A DNA stretch of 62,400 nucleotides from a virus. Positions 7,004-14,239 of the stretch are shown here, piece by piece (the first letter of the stretch is position 1; each line of letters starts with the position of its first letter). A program made the translations under genes and the position numbers. The stretch covers positions 1-62,400 of the IMG/VR virus record IMGVR_UViG_3300030430_003380; one strand, 5' to 3'. The notes beneath the pieces were generated by a model that worked only from the letters and a program-made list of their open reading frames with translations, was not told the origin of the DNA and did no database searches.

Positions 7004-9127
7004 ATGAAATCACCCCTTAAGAAATCCATAGGTGAGGTAGTCACTGATTACGGAACTAAGGTAATGAGAATACTAAAGAAAAGGCTACAGCGTAGCCTTT
7101 TTGATTTTTACGGAGACGTAAAAGCTGATAACCTTAGAACAAGGGAGACTATTAATCCTCCAACAACTCCTGTCGATGGTGACGGTGGTGTTATATATAC
7201 AAAATCTGCAGACGGAAAATTATATTACAAAAGTAATGAAGTTTCAGAAGTTGAGCTTAGTTCTAGTGGATCTACACTAACCACTGAACAAGTTCAAGAT
7301 ATTGTTGGAGCTATGTTTAGTAGTAATACTGAAACTAATATTACAGCCACCTATGAAGACTCTGATGGGACAATAGATCTTGTAGCTACAGATACAAACA
7401 CACAGCTTAGCACAGAGCAAGTCCAAGATATTGTAGGTGCAATGTTTACTGGTAATACTGAAACAAGAATATCTGCTACATACGAGGATAGTGACGGTAC
7501 TATTGATTTAGTTGTAAATGATATACCTGTTGATTTAACTGTAAGTGGGGATGGAACTATTCACGCTGACAATGTACCTACATTAAATCAAAATACTACT
7601 GGTAATGCAGCAACTGCTACTGCTTTAACGTCTGGTAATAAAATTATTCAAGGTGATTTAGAGCTGCAAGGTAATTTATTGTTTAGCCAAACAGACGGGG
7701 GTCCTCAAAGTATTCATGACGCTCAAGATAATGCTGTTATTACAATTGCTGATGATGGTTTAACAACATTATTAGCTGCAGGAGATTTAGATATAGGAAA
7801 TCATGATTTTAGAGCTAAAAGCTTTACATCTGATGTGGCTACAGGTACAGCACCATTTACAGTTTCTTCTACTACAGAGGTAGCTAATTTAAACGCAGCA
7901 ACTGCTACAAATTTAACATCAGGAGATAAAACTTTAAATGGAATAATTACCTCAAAAGGACTTGTAGTAGATGATAATAGAAGTGTAACCCCAAGCGTAG
8001 ATGGTGTAGCAATACACGTTGATGCTATGGATGTAACAGATAGTAGCACATCTGCATCAGGAACAGCAAGTACCTATAATCATATAACTTTTGAAAATCC
8101 TAGATTATTTGCTACAAATGCATCTGTAACAACTACTGATGCAGCTACTGTATTTATAAAAGGAGCTCCATTTCCAAGCACCAATCAAACTATTACTAAT
8201 AATTATGCTCTTAAAATTAACTCTGGAGATAGTTATTTTGCAGGAGATATAATAGCTGCAAATAACACTATAAAAGACTCTGGAGGTAACACAATAATAT
8301 CATCTGATGGTAGTGGTGTTGTTACTATGGCAGGAGGAAATATAGTTATTGGTGGTAGTAATGCTAAGATTAACCTGAATGCTGGTTCTGATGTAGTATT
8401 AGAAGCAGATAATGCTGGAGGTAGCTTATCTTCTTCTATACAATATGTTGACGCTGCTGGAACAAATAGAATTATGTTAGGAGCTGATAGCAATGCAGTA
8501 GTATTAGCTAATAGAGCTTCAAATGGTACAGTACAAATTAGAGCTAATACATCTACTGCAGGTGGTAGTGGTGAGGTAACTGTTGTTACAGTACAGGATA
8601 ATCAAGTTGATATATCTCAAAATTTAAATGTTACAGGAACAATTACAGGTAAACAGTATCAAGTATTTCCAACTAACTTTATAGATGATATTGGTACTTC
8701 TGAGGTTTTTCTGCCTATACATGGAACAACATTTGAGCAATCTTTAGTTTACCAAGATGATGTAGCTTTAGTGGCTCCATGTGATGGTAGAGTAGTATCT
8801 GTTACTCTTAGCATAATGAGTGTAACAGGTACTTCTGACGTTAATGTTAGGGTTTATAGTAGAGCCCCAGATAACTCAGGTACAAGTTTAGCTAATTGGA
8901 CTTTAGAAGAAACTGAAGAAGTAAATATAACTTCTAGTGATGATAACCACGTTGTGCATTTTGGTTTTAGTAATGCTAAACATTTTGAAAGTACAGAAAA
9001 ATTTGCAATATCAATACAAGCAGACTCAGATATAATGAGTAATACATTTATCTATGCAACAACAGTAATAGAATGGGATTATAGCACTTTGTTAGGAGCA
9101 AGTGCAAAATATGATTCAGTACCTTAG
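7004..9127 (+). CDS. Tail fibre protein
   Basis: A protein of 707 residues. The N-terminal 60 residues are basic (a likely particle-binding end). A GGVIYTKSADGKLYYKS motif, typical of phage fibres, follows near residue 63. Two tandem repeats TEQVQDIVGAMF...NTET.I.ATYEDSDGTIDLV lie at about residues 92-130 and 134-170. A long Gly/Ala/Thr-rich beta-repetitive shaft follows, and a separate C-terminal domain starts near residue 545 (YQVFPTNFIDDIG...) and ends in beta strands, probably the receptor-binding or trimer-forming tip. No chaperone peptidase motif is seen. Its orientation is opposite to all other virion genes. Confidence 0.82.
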   Translation: MKSPLKKSIGEVVTDYGTKVMRILKKRLQRSLFDFYGDVKADNLRTRETINPPTTPVDGDGGVIYTKSADGKLYYKSNEVSEVELSSSGSTLTTEQVQDIVGAMFSSNTETNITATYEDSDGTIDLVATDTNTQLSTEQVQDIVGAMFTGNTETRISATYEDSDGTIDLVVNDIPVDLTVSGDGTIHADNVPTLNQNTTGNAATATALTSGNKIIQGDLELQGNLLFSQTDGGPQSIHDAQDNAVITIADDGLTTLLAAGDLDIGNHDFRAKSFTSDVATGTAPFTVSSTTEVANLNAATATNLTSGDKTLNGIITSKGLVVDDNRSVTPSVDGVAIHVDAMDVTDSSTSASGTASTYNHITFENPRLFATNASVTTTDAATVFIKGAPFPSTNQTITNNYALKINSGDSYFAGDIIAANNTIKDSGGNTIISSDGSGVVTMAGGNIVIGGSNAKINLNAGSDVVLEADNAGGSLSSSIQYVDAAGTNRIMLGADSNAVVLANRASNGTVQIRANTSTAGGSGEVTVVTVQDNQVDISQNLNVTGTITGKQYQVFPTNFIDDIGTSEVFLPIHGTTFEQSLVYQDDVALVAPCDGRVVSVTLSIMSVTGTSDVNVRVYSRAPDNSGTSLANWTLEETEEVNITSSDDNHVVHFGFSNAKHFESTEKFAISIQADSDIMSNTFIYATTVIEWDYSTLLGASAKYDSVP

Positions 9128-9146
9128 ACAAAATAAAATAATTTTA

Positions 9147-9154
9147 TATATTTG
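9147..9154 (+). promoter_or_regulatory. Bacteroidota-type -7 element (TATATTTG)
   Basis: TATATTTGC lies in the 51-base gap between the fibre gene and the next gene and ends 24 bases before ATG 9179. It is an exact TAnnTTTG match. The -33 position has only TTA, so strength is uncertain. It would allow the small virion gene to be expressed separately from the fibre. Confidence 0.45.
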
Positions 9155-9178
9155 CAAACACACATAATTTAAACTAAA

Positions 9179-9577
9179 ATGGCAACAGTAACACCAAAAT
9201 TAACAATAACAAGCACTGACTTACTATCTCAGAACTTAAATTTATCTTTATCTACATCTATTACTGCAAGCTCTACTACAGGTTTAGCTCGTAACGCAAT
9301 AACATCTACAGCTAAAGGCACAGCATCTGGTCAAGTAACATTACACACAGCAGCAGATTTTACAGCTCCTGCCTATCTATATGTGAAAAATACAGACTCT
9401 ACAGCATCAGACCATATAATAGTATATGATGCTACTACATCTGGAAATCCTATACTTTTATTATTGCAGGGTGGAGAGTTTGCTTTTATGCCTCTAAATA
9501 GTTCTATAGATTTAAAAGCTTACGCTGTAACTAGCGGAACAGTAGTTGAGTTTATGGTATTTGGTACAGAAGCTTAA
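9179..9577 (+). CDS. Small virion structural protein (decoration-like)
   Basis: A protein of 132 residues rich in Thr, Ser and Ala (ATVTPKLTITSTDLLSQ). The middle (APAYLYVKNTDSTASDHIIVYDA) and end (LLLQGGEFAFMPLNSSIDLKAYAV...VEFMVFGTEA) match a pattern I recall from small beta-sandwich structural proteins of marine phages. It is last in the rightward island and its stop overlaps the end of the convergent HNH gene by 4 bases. Attachment to capsid or tail is inferred. Confidence 0.65.
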   Translation: MATVTPKLTITSTDLLSQNLNLSLSTSITASSTTGLARNAITSTAKGTASGQVTLHTAADFTAPAYLYVKNTDSTASDHIIVYDATTSGNPILLLLQGGEFAFMPLNSSIDLKAYAVTSGTVVEFMVFGTEA

Positions 9578-9954
9578 GACTTCTTTTCCCAAGATTTTCT
9601 ATAATCACTTTGAACCTTTACACACCCTTCACATCGACAGCCATTTCTATAAGCTGTCGTTGAAGGACAAGGTTTACCCTGCCTATTTCTAGCTGCTTTA
9701 TAGTTACAACTCTTGTGTGAGAAAGCTATGTTGTCAATATCAAAAAACAAACCCCTGGGATCTTCTGAGTGAAGCCAAGGGGTTTTGTGTTCTATAGTAA
9801 ATTTATCTGAGTCTTTTATCTCTGCAGCACACTGATAACACCAGTGCATATCTAATTTCTTTGCAAACTCAAATAAAAGGTTTTTTTTGAGCCTATTAGA
9901 AGCAGTGCCAGGATCCATCCCTAACTGTTTAGTCTTCTCGTTCTTGATCCCCAT
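9574..9954 (-). CDS. HNH endonuclease
   Basis: A protein of 126 residues. The N-terminal GTASNRLKKNLLFEFAKKL leads into the HNH core: C39-x2-C42 (CYQC), E55-H56 (IEHKTPWL), a short insertion, N75 (DIDNIAFSH), then H80-x2-C83 (HKSC). The paired CxxC and HxxC positions bind the structural zinc in this family. A second Cys group (CRCEGC, 106-111) follows. Known members are phage packaging nickases, homing nucleases or host-directed nucleases; position at the junction of two convergent units favours a mobile or accessory enzyme. Its start lies inside the end of the upstream 45-residue gene. Confidence 0.82.
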   Translation of the reverse strand: MGIKNEKTKQLGMDPGTASNRLKKNLLFEFAKKLDMHWCYQCAAEIKDSDKFTIEHKTPWLHSEDPRGLFFDIDNIAFSHKSCNYKAARNRQGKPCPSTTAYRNGCRCEGCVKVQSDYRKSWEKKS

Positions 9955-10066
9955 CGTTAGATGAAATACTAATTACGTTACCAACAGGATCTTGACATAT
10001 TACAACACATAACTCGTCAATCCAATAGACACTATATATTATATTTAAAGTGCTACTATAAATCAT
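9929..10066 (-). CDS. Small hypothetical protein (45 residues)
   Basis: The ATG at 10066 overlaps the stop of the 37-residue gene upstream (ATGA), and the frame ends TAA at 9929-9931, 26 bases inside the HNH gene. The protein begins MIYSSTLNIIYSVYWIDELC, has a central QDPVGN turn and an acidic end (GDQERED). Support for it being real comes from the unbroken chain of overlapping starts and stops from 10462 to 9574. Function unknown. Confidence 0.5.
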   Translation of the reverse strand: MIYSSTLNIIYSVYWIDELCVVICQDPVGNVISISSNDGDQERED

Positions 10067-10176
10067 TTCTTTAATTTATTTAACGTTCCGTATACATACT
10101 TATCTTGAAGCTTTTTATTATTAGGAAACTTCTTCTTTGCTCTTTTGTATAACTTTTTCTTTAAAGCCTTAGGCAT
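10063..10176 (-). CDS. Small basic protein (37 residues, YVYGTL type)
   Basis: The frame runs from ATG 10176 to TGA 10063-10065. It starts MPKALKKKLYKRAKKKF and ends DKYVYGTLNKLKK. I recall short phage proteins with the same two ends (a basic PKALK head and YVYGTL plus basic tail), so it is probably a genuine conserved micro-gene. It overlaps the upstream basic gene by 8 bases and the next gene by 4. A nucleic-acid-binding role is inferred from charge. Confidence 0.68.
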   Translation of the reverse strand: MPKALKKKLYKRAKKKFPNNKKLQDKYVYGTLNKLKK

Positions 10177-10462
10177 TTCTACTTCTTCTTATTGATTCTT
10201 TACCACGTTTGAATATACTAGCAACTTCACTTTTACCCATAACCTTAGCACGCTGCTCGCCTACAGTCAATATCTGTATCTTTCTAGCGTATGGTTTACT
10301 AATACGTTTAACTTTTGCAACAGTTGCCCTAGCATCTGCAGGAGTAGCAAACTTAATACTAACAGTGTCTTTTGGGTTTTCATCTGTATACAGTCGCCTA
10401 CCAGAACCTTTTGGTTTTTTACCAGTGCCAACTTTTGGATCACGTTTAACTGCTTTTGCCAT
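10169..10462 (-). CDS. Small basic protein (GTGKKPKGSGRRLYTDENP type)
   Basis: A protein of 97 residues when started at ATG 10462 (MAKAVKRDPKVG). A longer open frame reaches 10612 but the extra 50 codons look non-coding (they cross the structured GC-richer stretch), so the inner start is preferred. The segment KVGTGKKPKGSGRRLYTDEN followed by DTVSIKFATPADARATVAKV strongly resembles a short protein widespread in marine phages, whose function is unknown to me. The C-terminus is basic (RGKESIRRSRNA). It leads a chain of three overlapping small genes ending in the HNH nuclease. Confidence 0.75.
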   Translation of the reverse strand: MAKAVKRDPKVGTGKKPKGSGRRLYTDENPKDTVSIKFATPADARATVAKVKRISKPYARKIQILTVGEQRAKVMGKSEVASIFKRGKESIRRSRNA

Positions 10463-10597
10463 AGTTTGATTTTTTGCCAAGGTATAAAAATTTTTTGAGA
10501 AGTAAAAAGGGTGGGGGTTATATATTAGTGTGACGTGTGCGATTGCAAACCCGAAACCGAATCTCTGCATGGGGGTGCCTAAAGTCGAATCCAACCC

Positions 10598-10619
10598 ACC
10601 GATTACAAACACCGATTAC
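10598..10619. repeat. Direct repeat, ACCGATTAC twice
   Basis: ACCGATTAC occurs at 10598-10606 and 10611-10619, separated by 4 bases. It forms part of the repeat-rich non-coding stretch and could be an iteron-like protein-binding pair. Confidence 0.6.
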
Positions 10620-10698
10620 TATATTCAGTTCAGCTGTAACTAAAGTACAACTAAGCTACTATTTATCTACTCTAAGGCGAAATTTAATCTTGTACAGG

Positions 10699-10747
10699 GA
10701 ATGGGGCATATGGTCGTAGCTCCACGAGATCTCAAGAAGGACATTCC
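10699..10747. other. Hairpin (GGAATG / CATTCC)
   Basis: A perfect 6-bp stem pairs 10699-10704 with 10742-10747 around a loop that contains the palindrome GAGATCTC. It may be part of an RNA structure or origin. Confidence 0.4.
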
Positions 10748-10748
10748 A

Positions 10749-10782
10749 ACCCTCTGCTTGATGATCATTTTACCCTCTGCTT
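10749..10782. repeat. Direct repeat, ACCCTCTGCTT twice
   Basis: The 11-mer ACCCTCTGCTT occurs at 10749-10759 and 10772-10782, start-to-start 23 bases, about two helical turns. Such phasing is common for initiator or repressor sites. The complementary purine tract AGAGGGAGAG lies about 60 bases downstream. Confidence 0.6.
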
Positions 10783-10908
10783 CCAGACGGACTGTATCCG
10801 ATGACTTGGAGTATCATCCTGTATAAATGTGTGTGAGAGGGAGAGAGATAGGGAGTAACCCCCCAAACCTTACATCAGACATCAAAACATCCACTTATAC
10901 AGGCAAAC

Positions 10909-10962
10909 ATACCACAGGATAATTATCGTGTGTTACAGGGCTTCTAACTAATTATGTGGTAT
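10909..10962. repeat. Large inverted repeat (ATACCACA / TGTGGTAT)
   Basis: The arms 10909-10916 and 10955-10962 are a perfect 8-bp match. After a 3-base bulge on the left side, TAATTA at 10920-10925 pairs with 10949-10954, giving 14 paired bases. There is no T-run on either side, so it is not a normal terminator; an operator or origin dyad is more likely. Confidence 0.55.
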
Positions 10963-11001
10963 AATTATTTTACCACCTTCCTGTAGGCTATTAAAGGGCA
11001 T

Positions 11002-11024
11002 AAAAAAAGGGAGCAAACGCTCCC
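11002..11024 (-). terminator. Rho-independent terminator, leftward
   Basis: Read leftward: GGGAGC, loop GTTT, GCTCCC, then seven T. It closes the unit containing the 23-residue and 183-residue genes. Confidence 0.82.
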
Positions 11025-11029
11025 CTTGA

Positions 11030-11101
11030 TTAGTCATCGTACATTGATTTAAACAAAGCACATAAGACTACAATCGATAGTAACAGGCTAATCAACTTCA
11101 T
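11030..11101 (-). CDS. Membrane micro-protein (23 residues)
   Basis: An ATG at 11101 opens a frame to TAA 11030-11032. The product is MKLISLLLSIVVLCALF plus a short charged tail (KSMYDD): one hydrophobic helix with a Lys at the N-terminus. It overlaps the end of the 183-residue gene by 14 bases and stops just before the terminator stem, which is the placement expected of a real last gene of an operon. Function unknown. Confidence 0.45.
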   Translation of the reverse strand: MKLISLLLSIVVLCALFKSMYDD

Positions 11102-11639
11102 GACCATCCTCCTGTAGCATTTCAGATGGTACATCTTGTGAAGATGGGCATACCTTGTCAATGATTCTATCTATAAGCCCTGTTAAAGCCTCATCATCGA
11201 AATCTGCATCGAATTCAATATCCTCTGCTACACTATCCCAATTTACATCAGAGTATGAAAGGCTATAATCATTAAGGATGATTTCATTATTGTGTTGTAC
11301 ATCAAAACTCTCATCCGATACTTCTACATCACTCTCTACATTTCTCTCAAATGAATCTTCAATACTATCTACATCAAGATTAAAACTAAGGAGTTCTCTC
11401 TCCGTTACTCTATTGAATGCATCTCTTAAGATATGTCTTAAATCATCAGCCTCTATACCACCTTTATTGATGTTAGTTTCGATGTCTAATACCTTAGCGT
11501 TAAGTTCTTCTAACTGCTCTGTCATAGACTTAACTTCATTGTACAATTCAGCCAATGGTTGTAGCTGATTTTCGAAGGCTTTAGCCTTGCTTACTAATTG
11601 ATGAATGTCTGAGATAATCTCTCTTGAAAAATTGTTCAT
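11088..11639 (-). CDS. Acidic coiled-coil protein, unknown function
   Basis: A protein of 183 residues. Residues about 5-75 show heptad-like spacing (LVSKAKAFENQLQPLAELYNEV..., QLEELNAKVLDIETNI), predicting a coiled coil; the remainder is very acidic (DFDDEALTGLIDRIIDKV) with no catalytic motif. It follows the 71-residue gene by 17 bases. Phages often place such acidic small proteins among early host-takeover genes, so an inhibitor or DNA-mimic role is possible but unsupported. Confidence 0.6.
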   Translation of the reverse strand: MNNFSREIISDIHQLVSKAKAFENQLQPLAELYNEVKSMTEQLEELNAKVLDIETNINKGGIEADDLRHILRDAFNRVTERELLSFNLDVDSIEDSFERNVESDVEVSDESFDVQHNNEIILNDYSLSYSDVNWDSVAEDIEFDADFDDEALTGLIDRIIDKVCPSSQDVPSEMLQEDGHEVD

Positions 11640-11656
11640 GATTAATTGATTTTAGG

Positions 11657-11872
11657 TTAAATTGAAAATAGGTTAATTGGTTGCTCTTGTTCAGCGTAGA
11701 TATTAGTACTGCCATCATCGTGAAATTCAATGACAACTACACTTGCTCCACTTCTATGGAGTTTATCAATACACTTGAATTGAATTGGTGTAATATTCCA
11801 ACTGAATGTGCCTCTTGGCTTCTCAGTTCCATCAGCATTAACACCGATTACTTTAATAGTACTCTGCTTCAT
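11657..11872 (-). CDS. Small hypothetical protein
   Basis: A protein of 71 residues, beta-rich (STIKVIGVNADGTEKP..., ASVVVIEFHDDGSTNIYA). Not recognised. Its start codon is preceded, after 8 bases, by the recurrent TTAACCAATTAAACC leader, like three other leftward genes of this module. It lies downstream of the DUF932 gene but is separated from it by a terminator at 11991-12017, so it probably has its own promoter or arises by readthrough. Confidence 0.6.
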   Translation of the reverse strand: MKQSTIKVIGVNADGTEKPRGTFSWNITPIQFKCIDKLHRSGASVVVIEFHDDGSTNIYAEQEQPINLFSI

Positions 11873-11880
11873 AATTACTT

Positions 11881-11895
11881 GGTTTAATTGGTTAA
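11881..11895 (-). promoter_or_regulatory. Recurrent leader TTAACCAATTAAACC
   Basis: Read leftward, TTAACCAATTAAACC ends 8 bases before ATG 11872. The same 15-mer precedes the starts at 14238 and 14434, and close variants precede 13031 and 14905. Confidence 0.6.
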
Positions 11896-11990
11896 TAATG
11901 GCATAAAGATAATCAAATAATTGATACCTACAAGTACTGGTCTACTTGTACCCCTACACTTTTGATACATCTCTCTGCATATGTGTGCAA

Positions 11991-12017
11991 AAAAGAAAAG
12001 GGAGCATCTCTGCTCCC
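11991..12017 (-). terminator. Rho-independent terminator, leftward
   Basis: Read leftward: GGGAGCA, loop GAGA, TGCTCCC, then TTTTCTTTT. It lies 22 bases after the stop of the DUF932 gene. Confidence 0.85.
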
Positions 12018-12038
12018 CTGTTTTCATATGTGTGCCTG

Positions 12039-13031
12039 TTACACAAGTACAGATGTCTTCGTTGGCTCCTGTAACCATCTAACGATAGTATTGTAGGCAA
12101 CAAGATTCTTCTTGTACCCTGCACCTACCATCAAGTGATTAAGGTCTTTCTCCTTCTTCTCCATGTGGTTAGTGTAACGTGTAACTGCGTTAAACAATGT
12201 CCACAGGCTTTCTCCACCCTTCTGCTCCTTCTCGATGTTATACGCCTTAGCAAACATCTGAACGTTATTCTTAGTTCGTGTGCCTATCTCAGTTTTACCC
12301 TTTGGATTGAATAGGTTATTGATTACCTTAGTGACAATATCCTGCGTAATCTCAGCTGATGCCATATTGTGATAGTTCTCTATAACTTTAGCCTCCCCAT
12401 TCATAGCAGATTCAAAGCCTTGAATAGCCTGTGCTAATCTGTCACTTGCAGATGCAGTATGTCTAAACTTACTAATGTCTTTAAGGGCAGTGTAAAAAGT
12501 GTTAGAGCATATCACTACTTCATTAGTACTACCAAAGCCAATACTGGAACTACCATCATGTGAATTAAGGCAAGTGATGTATCTCTTGATACCATTGTTC
12601 TGATAGTTACCTACATTAACCTGTGGTAATGATAGCTGAAAGAATACCTTCTTACCATCCTGTAGGTTGCCACCTCTTAAATCTCCACCATATTGTGATT
12701 GTAAGTCTACTAAAGTTTCAGCTAAAATATCATTCTGCATAACTTCATATCTCGCACCTACAACACCAAGATTCTCATTGTTGTCACTACGGAATAATCC
12801 TCTACTATTAGTGGTCAATAACATACCACCATCTTCATCATCTTTTCTTGCTACCAATGGAAGGTCTAATACGTTCCATGCATTCCCTGTATCAGATAAC
12901 AGGTCGGCTATCTTAATGCCTCTTTTAATCTGCTTGTCATTTGTCATAACTAAAGGTTTAATTGATTTGATTTTTGTGCCTTCTGAAAAGTTAGGCATCT
13001 CGTTTAAAAAATTTTCTACGATGTTACTCAT
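12039..13031 (-). CDS. DUF932-family phage/plasmid protein
   Basis: A protein of 330 residues, the usual length of the DUF932 / TIGR03299 family found in phages and plasmids. Family-like parts are NVLDLPLVAR, the ARYEVMQN block (residues about 90-105), the GKKVFFQLSLP core, YITCLNSHDGSSSIGFG, and VVICSNTFYTAL followed by an Arg-His segment. The function of the family is not established. It has a TTAACCAATTAACC leader 8 bases before the ATG and a strong terminator right after the stop, so it is a single-gene unit and may be well expressed early. Confidence 0.85.
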   Translation of the reverse strand: MSNIVENFLNEMPNFSEGTKIKSIKPLVMTNDKQIKRGIKIADLLSDTGNAWNVLDLPLVARKDDEDGGMLLTTNSRGLFRSDNNENLGVVGARYEVMQNDILAETLVDLQSQYGGDLRGGNLQDGKKVFFQLSLPQVNVGNYQNNGIKRYITCLNSHDGSSSIGFGSTNEVVICSNTFYTALKDISKFRHTASASDRLAQAIQGFESAMNGEAKVIENYHNMASAEITQDIVTKVINNLFNPKGKTEIGTRTKNNVQMFAKAYNIEKEQKGGESLWTLFNAVTRYTNHMEKKEKDLNHLMVGAGYKKNLVAYNTIVRWLQEPTKTSVLV

Positions 13032-13039
13032 AATTAAAA

Positions 13040-13053
13040 GGTTAATTGGTTAA
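13040..13053 (-). promoter_or_regulatory. Recurrent leader variant TTAACCAATTAACC
   Basis: Read leftward, TTAACCAATTAACC ends 8 bases before ATG 13031. It lacks one A relative to the 15-mer. About 10 bases further upstream lies TATATTAG (13063-13070), one mismatch from a Bacteroidota -7 element. Confidence 0.58.
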
Positions 13054-13109
13054 TAATTTCAGCTAATATATAAATTAATATTAAACTACCAAAACTTTTT
13101 TCAGCTAAT

Positions 13110-13136
13110 AAAAAAAGGGGTACATTTCTGCACCCC
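13110..13136 (-). terminator. Rho-independent terminator, leftward
   Basis: Read leftward: GGGGTGCA, loop GAAA, TGTACCCC, then seven T. It closes the four-gene leftward unit 14434-13157. Confidence 0.82.
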
Positions 13137-13156
13137 TCTTAACCAATCAACACCAA

Positions 13157-13549
13157 CTAAAAACTTGTCAAGCAAGTGGGACAACAAGTGAACACATCTG
13201 TGTACTCAACCACCTCGTTACACTTGCTACATAAATCTTTGTATATGCGTGTGATATTCTCATCCTTGCTAACGATATCCTCTTCCTGTTTCATTACTTC
13301 CATAGTTACCCTTTCCGTTTCCTTCCACATCTTAAAGTAATCTTGATTAAGGTCACATAACTCCTCTATGTCGTTAAGGTCTACAAGTAAGCTATACCCT
13401 TCAATTTGTGGTATCTCTATCCTTCCTTTGTCTACATGCGAGAGTATTCTATTTATACTATTATGCACAAGCCTTAGTCTAACTAATAACTCATGCTCTC
13501 TAACTGAAAAATCCACCTTCATAACTTTATACTCTACTACAATAAACAC
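13157..13549 (-). CDS. Small protein with C-terminal zinc ribbon
   Basis: A protein of 130 residues from ATG 13549; MKVDFSVREHEL at 13522 is an alternative start that removes most of the overlap with the upstream gene and may be the true one. The body is helical (ELLVRLRLVHNSINRILSHV; FKMWKETERVTMEVMKQEED). The C-terminus CSKCNEVVEYTDVFTCCPTC has two Cys pairs suited to one zinc ion. It is last in the four-gene unit before the terminator at 13110-13136. Function unknown; protein or nucleic-acid binding through the ribbon is likely. Confidence 0.65.
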   Translation of the reverse strand: MFIVVEYKVMKVDFSVREHELLVRLRLVHNSINRILSHVDKGRIEIPQIEGYSLLVDLNDIEELCDLNQDYFKMWKETERVTMEVMKQEEDIVSKDENITRIYKDLCSKCNEVVEYTDVFTCCPTCLTSF

Positions 13550-14048
13550 TCTCTAATCTTCTGTACTGAAAGTCATATTGGTCTAAAGAATGGTAGAATA
13601 TACCATCATCTGTAGCAATGACTTTATCTTCTCTCGTTTCATTAAAAATTGTATCCTTAAGATAATCCTGTAACTCTGTTTCTCTATCAGCTATAGCTTT
13701 AGCAAACTCTATCTGATTGAGTATACGCACTTCGTTTACGTTACATAGTATTTCTACTGCGTAAGCATCTTGTGGTAAGGTGTAGTAACGATAACTTCCA
13801 CTATCATCAACACCATCCTCTGATATGTCATAAAACTCATACCCATTCTTAACCTTCTCTACTACCATAACATCTTCTTCCTCATTCTTATAAGCCTCAG
13901 TCTTACAATAAGCATCAGCCTCTTGTTTAGTATCGAATAACTTTATCTCTGTACCATTCTCTGAAGAATGCCCTTCTCCATTCCATGTATCTACTGCGAT
14001 ATACTTTTTACTTTGCTTCATCTTGTTTTGTTTTAAGGAAATCTCCAA
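13527..14048 (-). CDS. Hypothetical acidic protein
   Basis: A protein of 173 residues from ATG 14048. The inner MKQSKKYIAVDTW at 14021 overlaps the upstream gene less and is a plausible start. The N-terminal half (YIAVDTWNGEGHSSENGTEI...FDTKQEADAYCK) resembles small beta-alpha phage proteins with a DTKQEADAYC helix; the rest is acidic and mixed. No motif is recognised. It is co-directional and overlapping with its neighbours. Confidence 0.6.
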   Translation of the reverse strand: MEISLKQNKMKQSKKYIAVDTWNGEGHSSENGTEIKLFDTKQEADAYCKTEAYKNEEEDVMVVEKVKNGYEFYDISEDGVDDSGSYRYYTLPQDAYAVEILCNVNEVRILNQIEFAKAIADRETELQDYLKDTIFNETREDKVIATDDGIFYHSLDQYDFQYRRLESVYCSRV

Positions 14049-14238
14049 GTAATCCTGTGATTTCTGTTTCTACACTTTCTACAAAAATTGTCTTGTAATC
14101 ATCTGAACTACATTGAGTACTAATACTTGCGTATGGTACTTCAATAGCCTCAGCTAATTTCTTTACTGCCTCTCTTACTTCTGAAACATCTTCAGCGTAA
14201 TAAGGAATACTGATAATAAATCGTTTGTGTTCTGCCAT
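14008..14238 (-). CDS. Small hypothetical protein
   Basis: A protein of 76 residues with an alternating strand-helix-strand pattern (KRFIISIPYYAEDVSEVREAVKKLAEAI...SSDDYKTIFVESVETEI), like a small ferredoxin-like fold. Not recognised. The TTAACCAATTAAACC leader ends 9 bases before its ATG and lies inside the end of the upstream 64-residue gene, so the leader must act at translation or by internal initiation here. Confidence 0.58.
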   Translation of the reverse strand: MAEHKRFIISIPYYAEDVSEVREAVKKLAEAIEVPYASISTQCSSDDYKTIFVESVETEITGLLGDFLKTKQDEAK

Positions 14239-14239
14239 T

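Larger units (their letters stand above)
10463..11029. other. Long non-coding stretch with repeats and dyads, origin-like
   Basis: About 567 bases without a convincing gene, visibly richer in G+C than its surroundings. It holds two pairs of direct repeats (10598-10619 and 10749-10782), a hairpin (10699-10747), a purine-rich tract (about 10830-10855, GTGTGAGAGGGAGAGAGATA), a large dyad (10909-10962) and a terminator at its right end. The rightward frame at 10537-10719 lacks protein-like composition. Candidate roles are a replication origin or structured RNA; neither can be proven here. Confidence 0.5.

Noticed and set aside
10509-10606. tRNA-like region (GGTGGG ... GTCGAATCC ... CCCACC)
   Set aside because: An acceptor-like pairing and a T-loop-like GTCGAATCC are present, but no T-stem, D-arm or anticodon arm can be drawn.
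10463-10612. N-terminal extension of the 97-residue basic protein
   Set aside because: The extra 50 codons do not resemble the rest of the protein and cross the repeat-rich non-coding stretch. The inner ATG 10462 matches the recalled family start.
10537-10719. Rightward open frame of 60 codons
   Set aside because: It has no recognisable composition, lies across direct repeats and has no promoter or neighbours on that strand.
11884-12078. Leftward open frame of 64 codons
   Set aside because: It covers the terminator stem at 11991-12017 and overlaps the end of the DUF932 gene; the composition is not protein-like.
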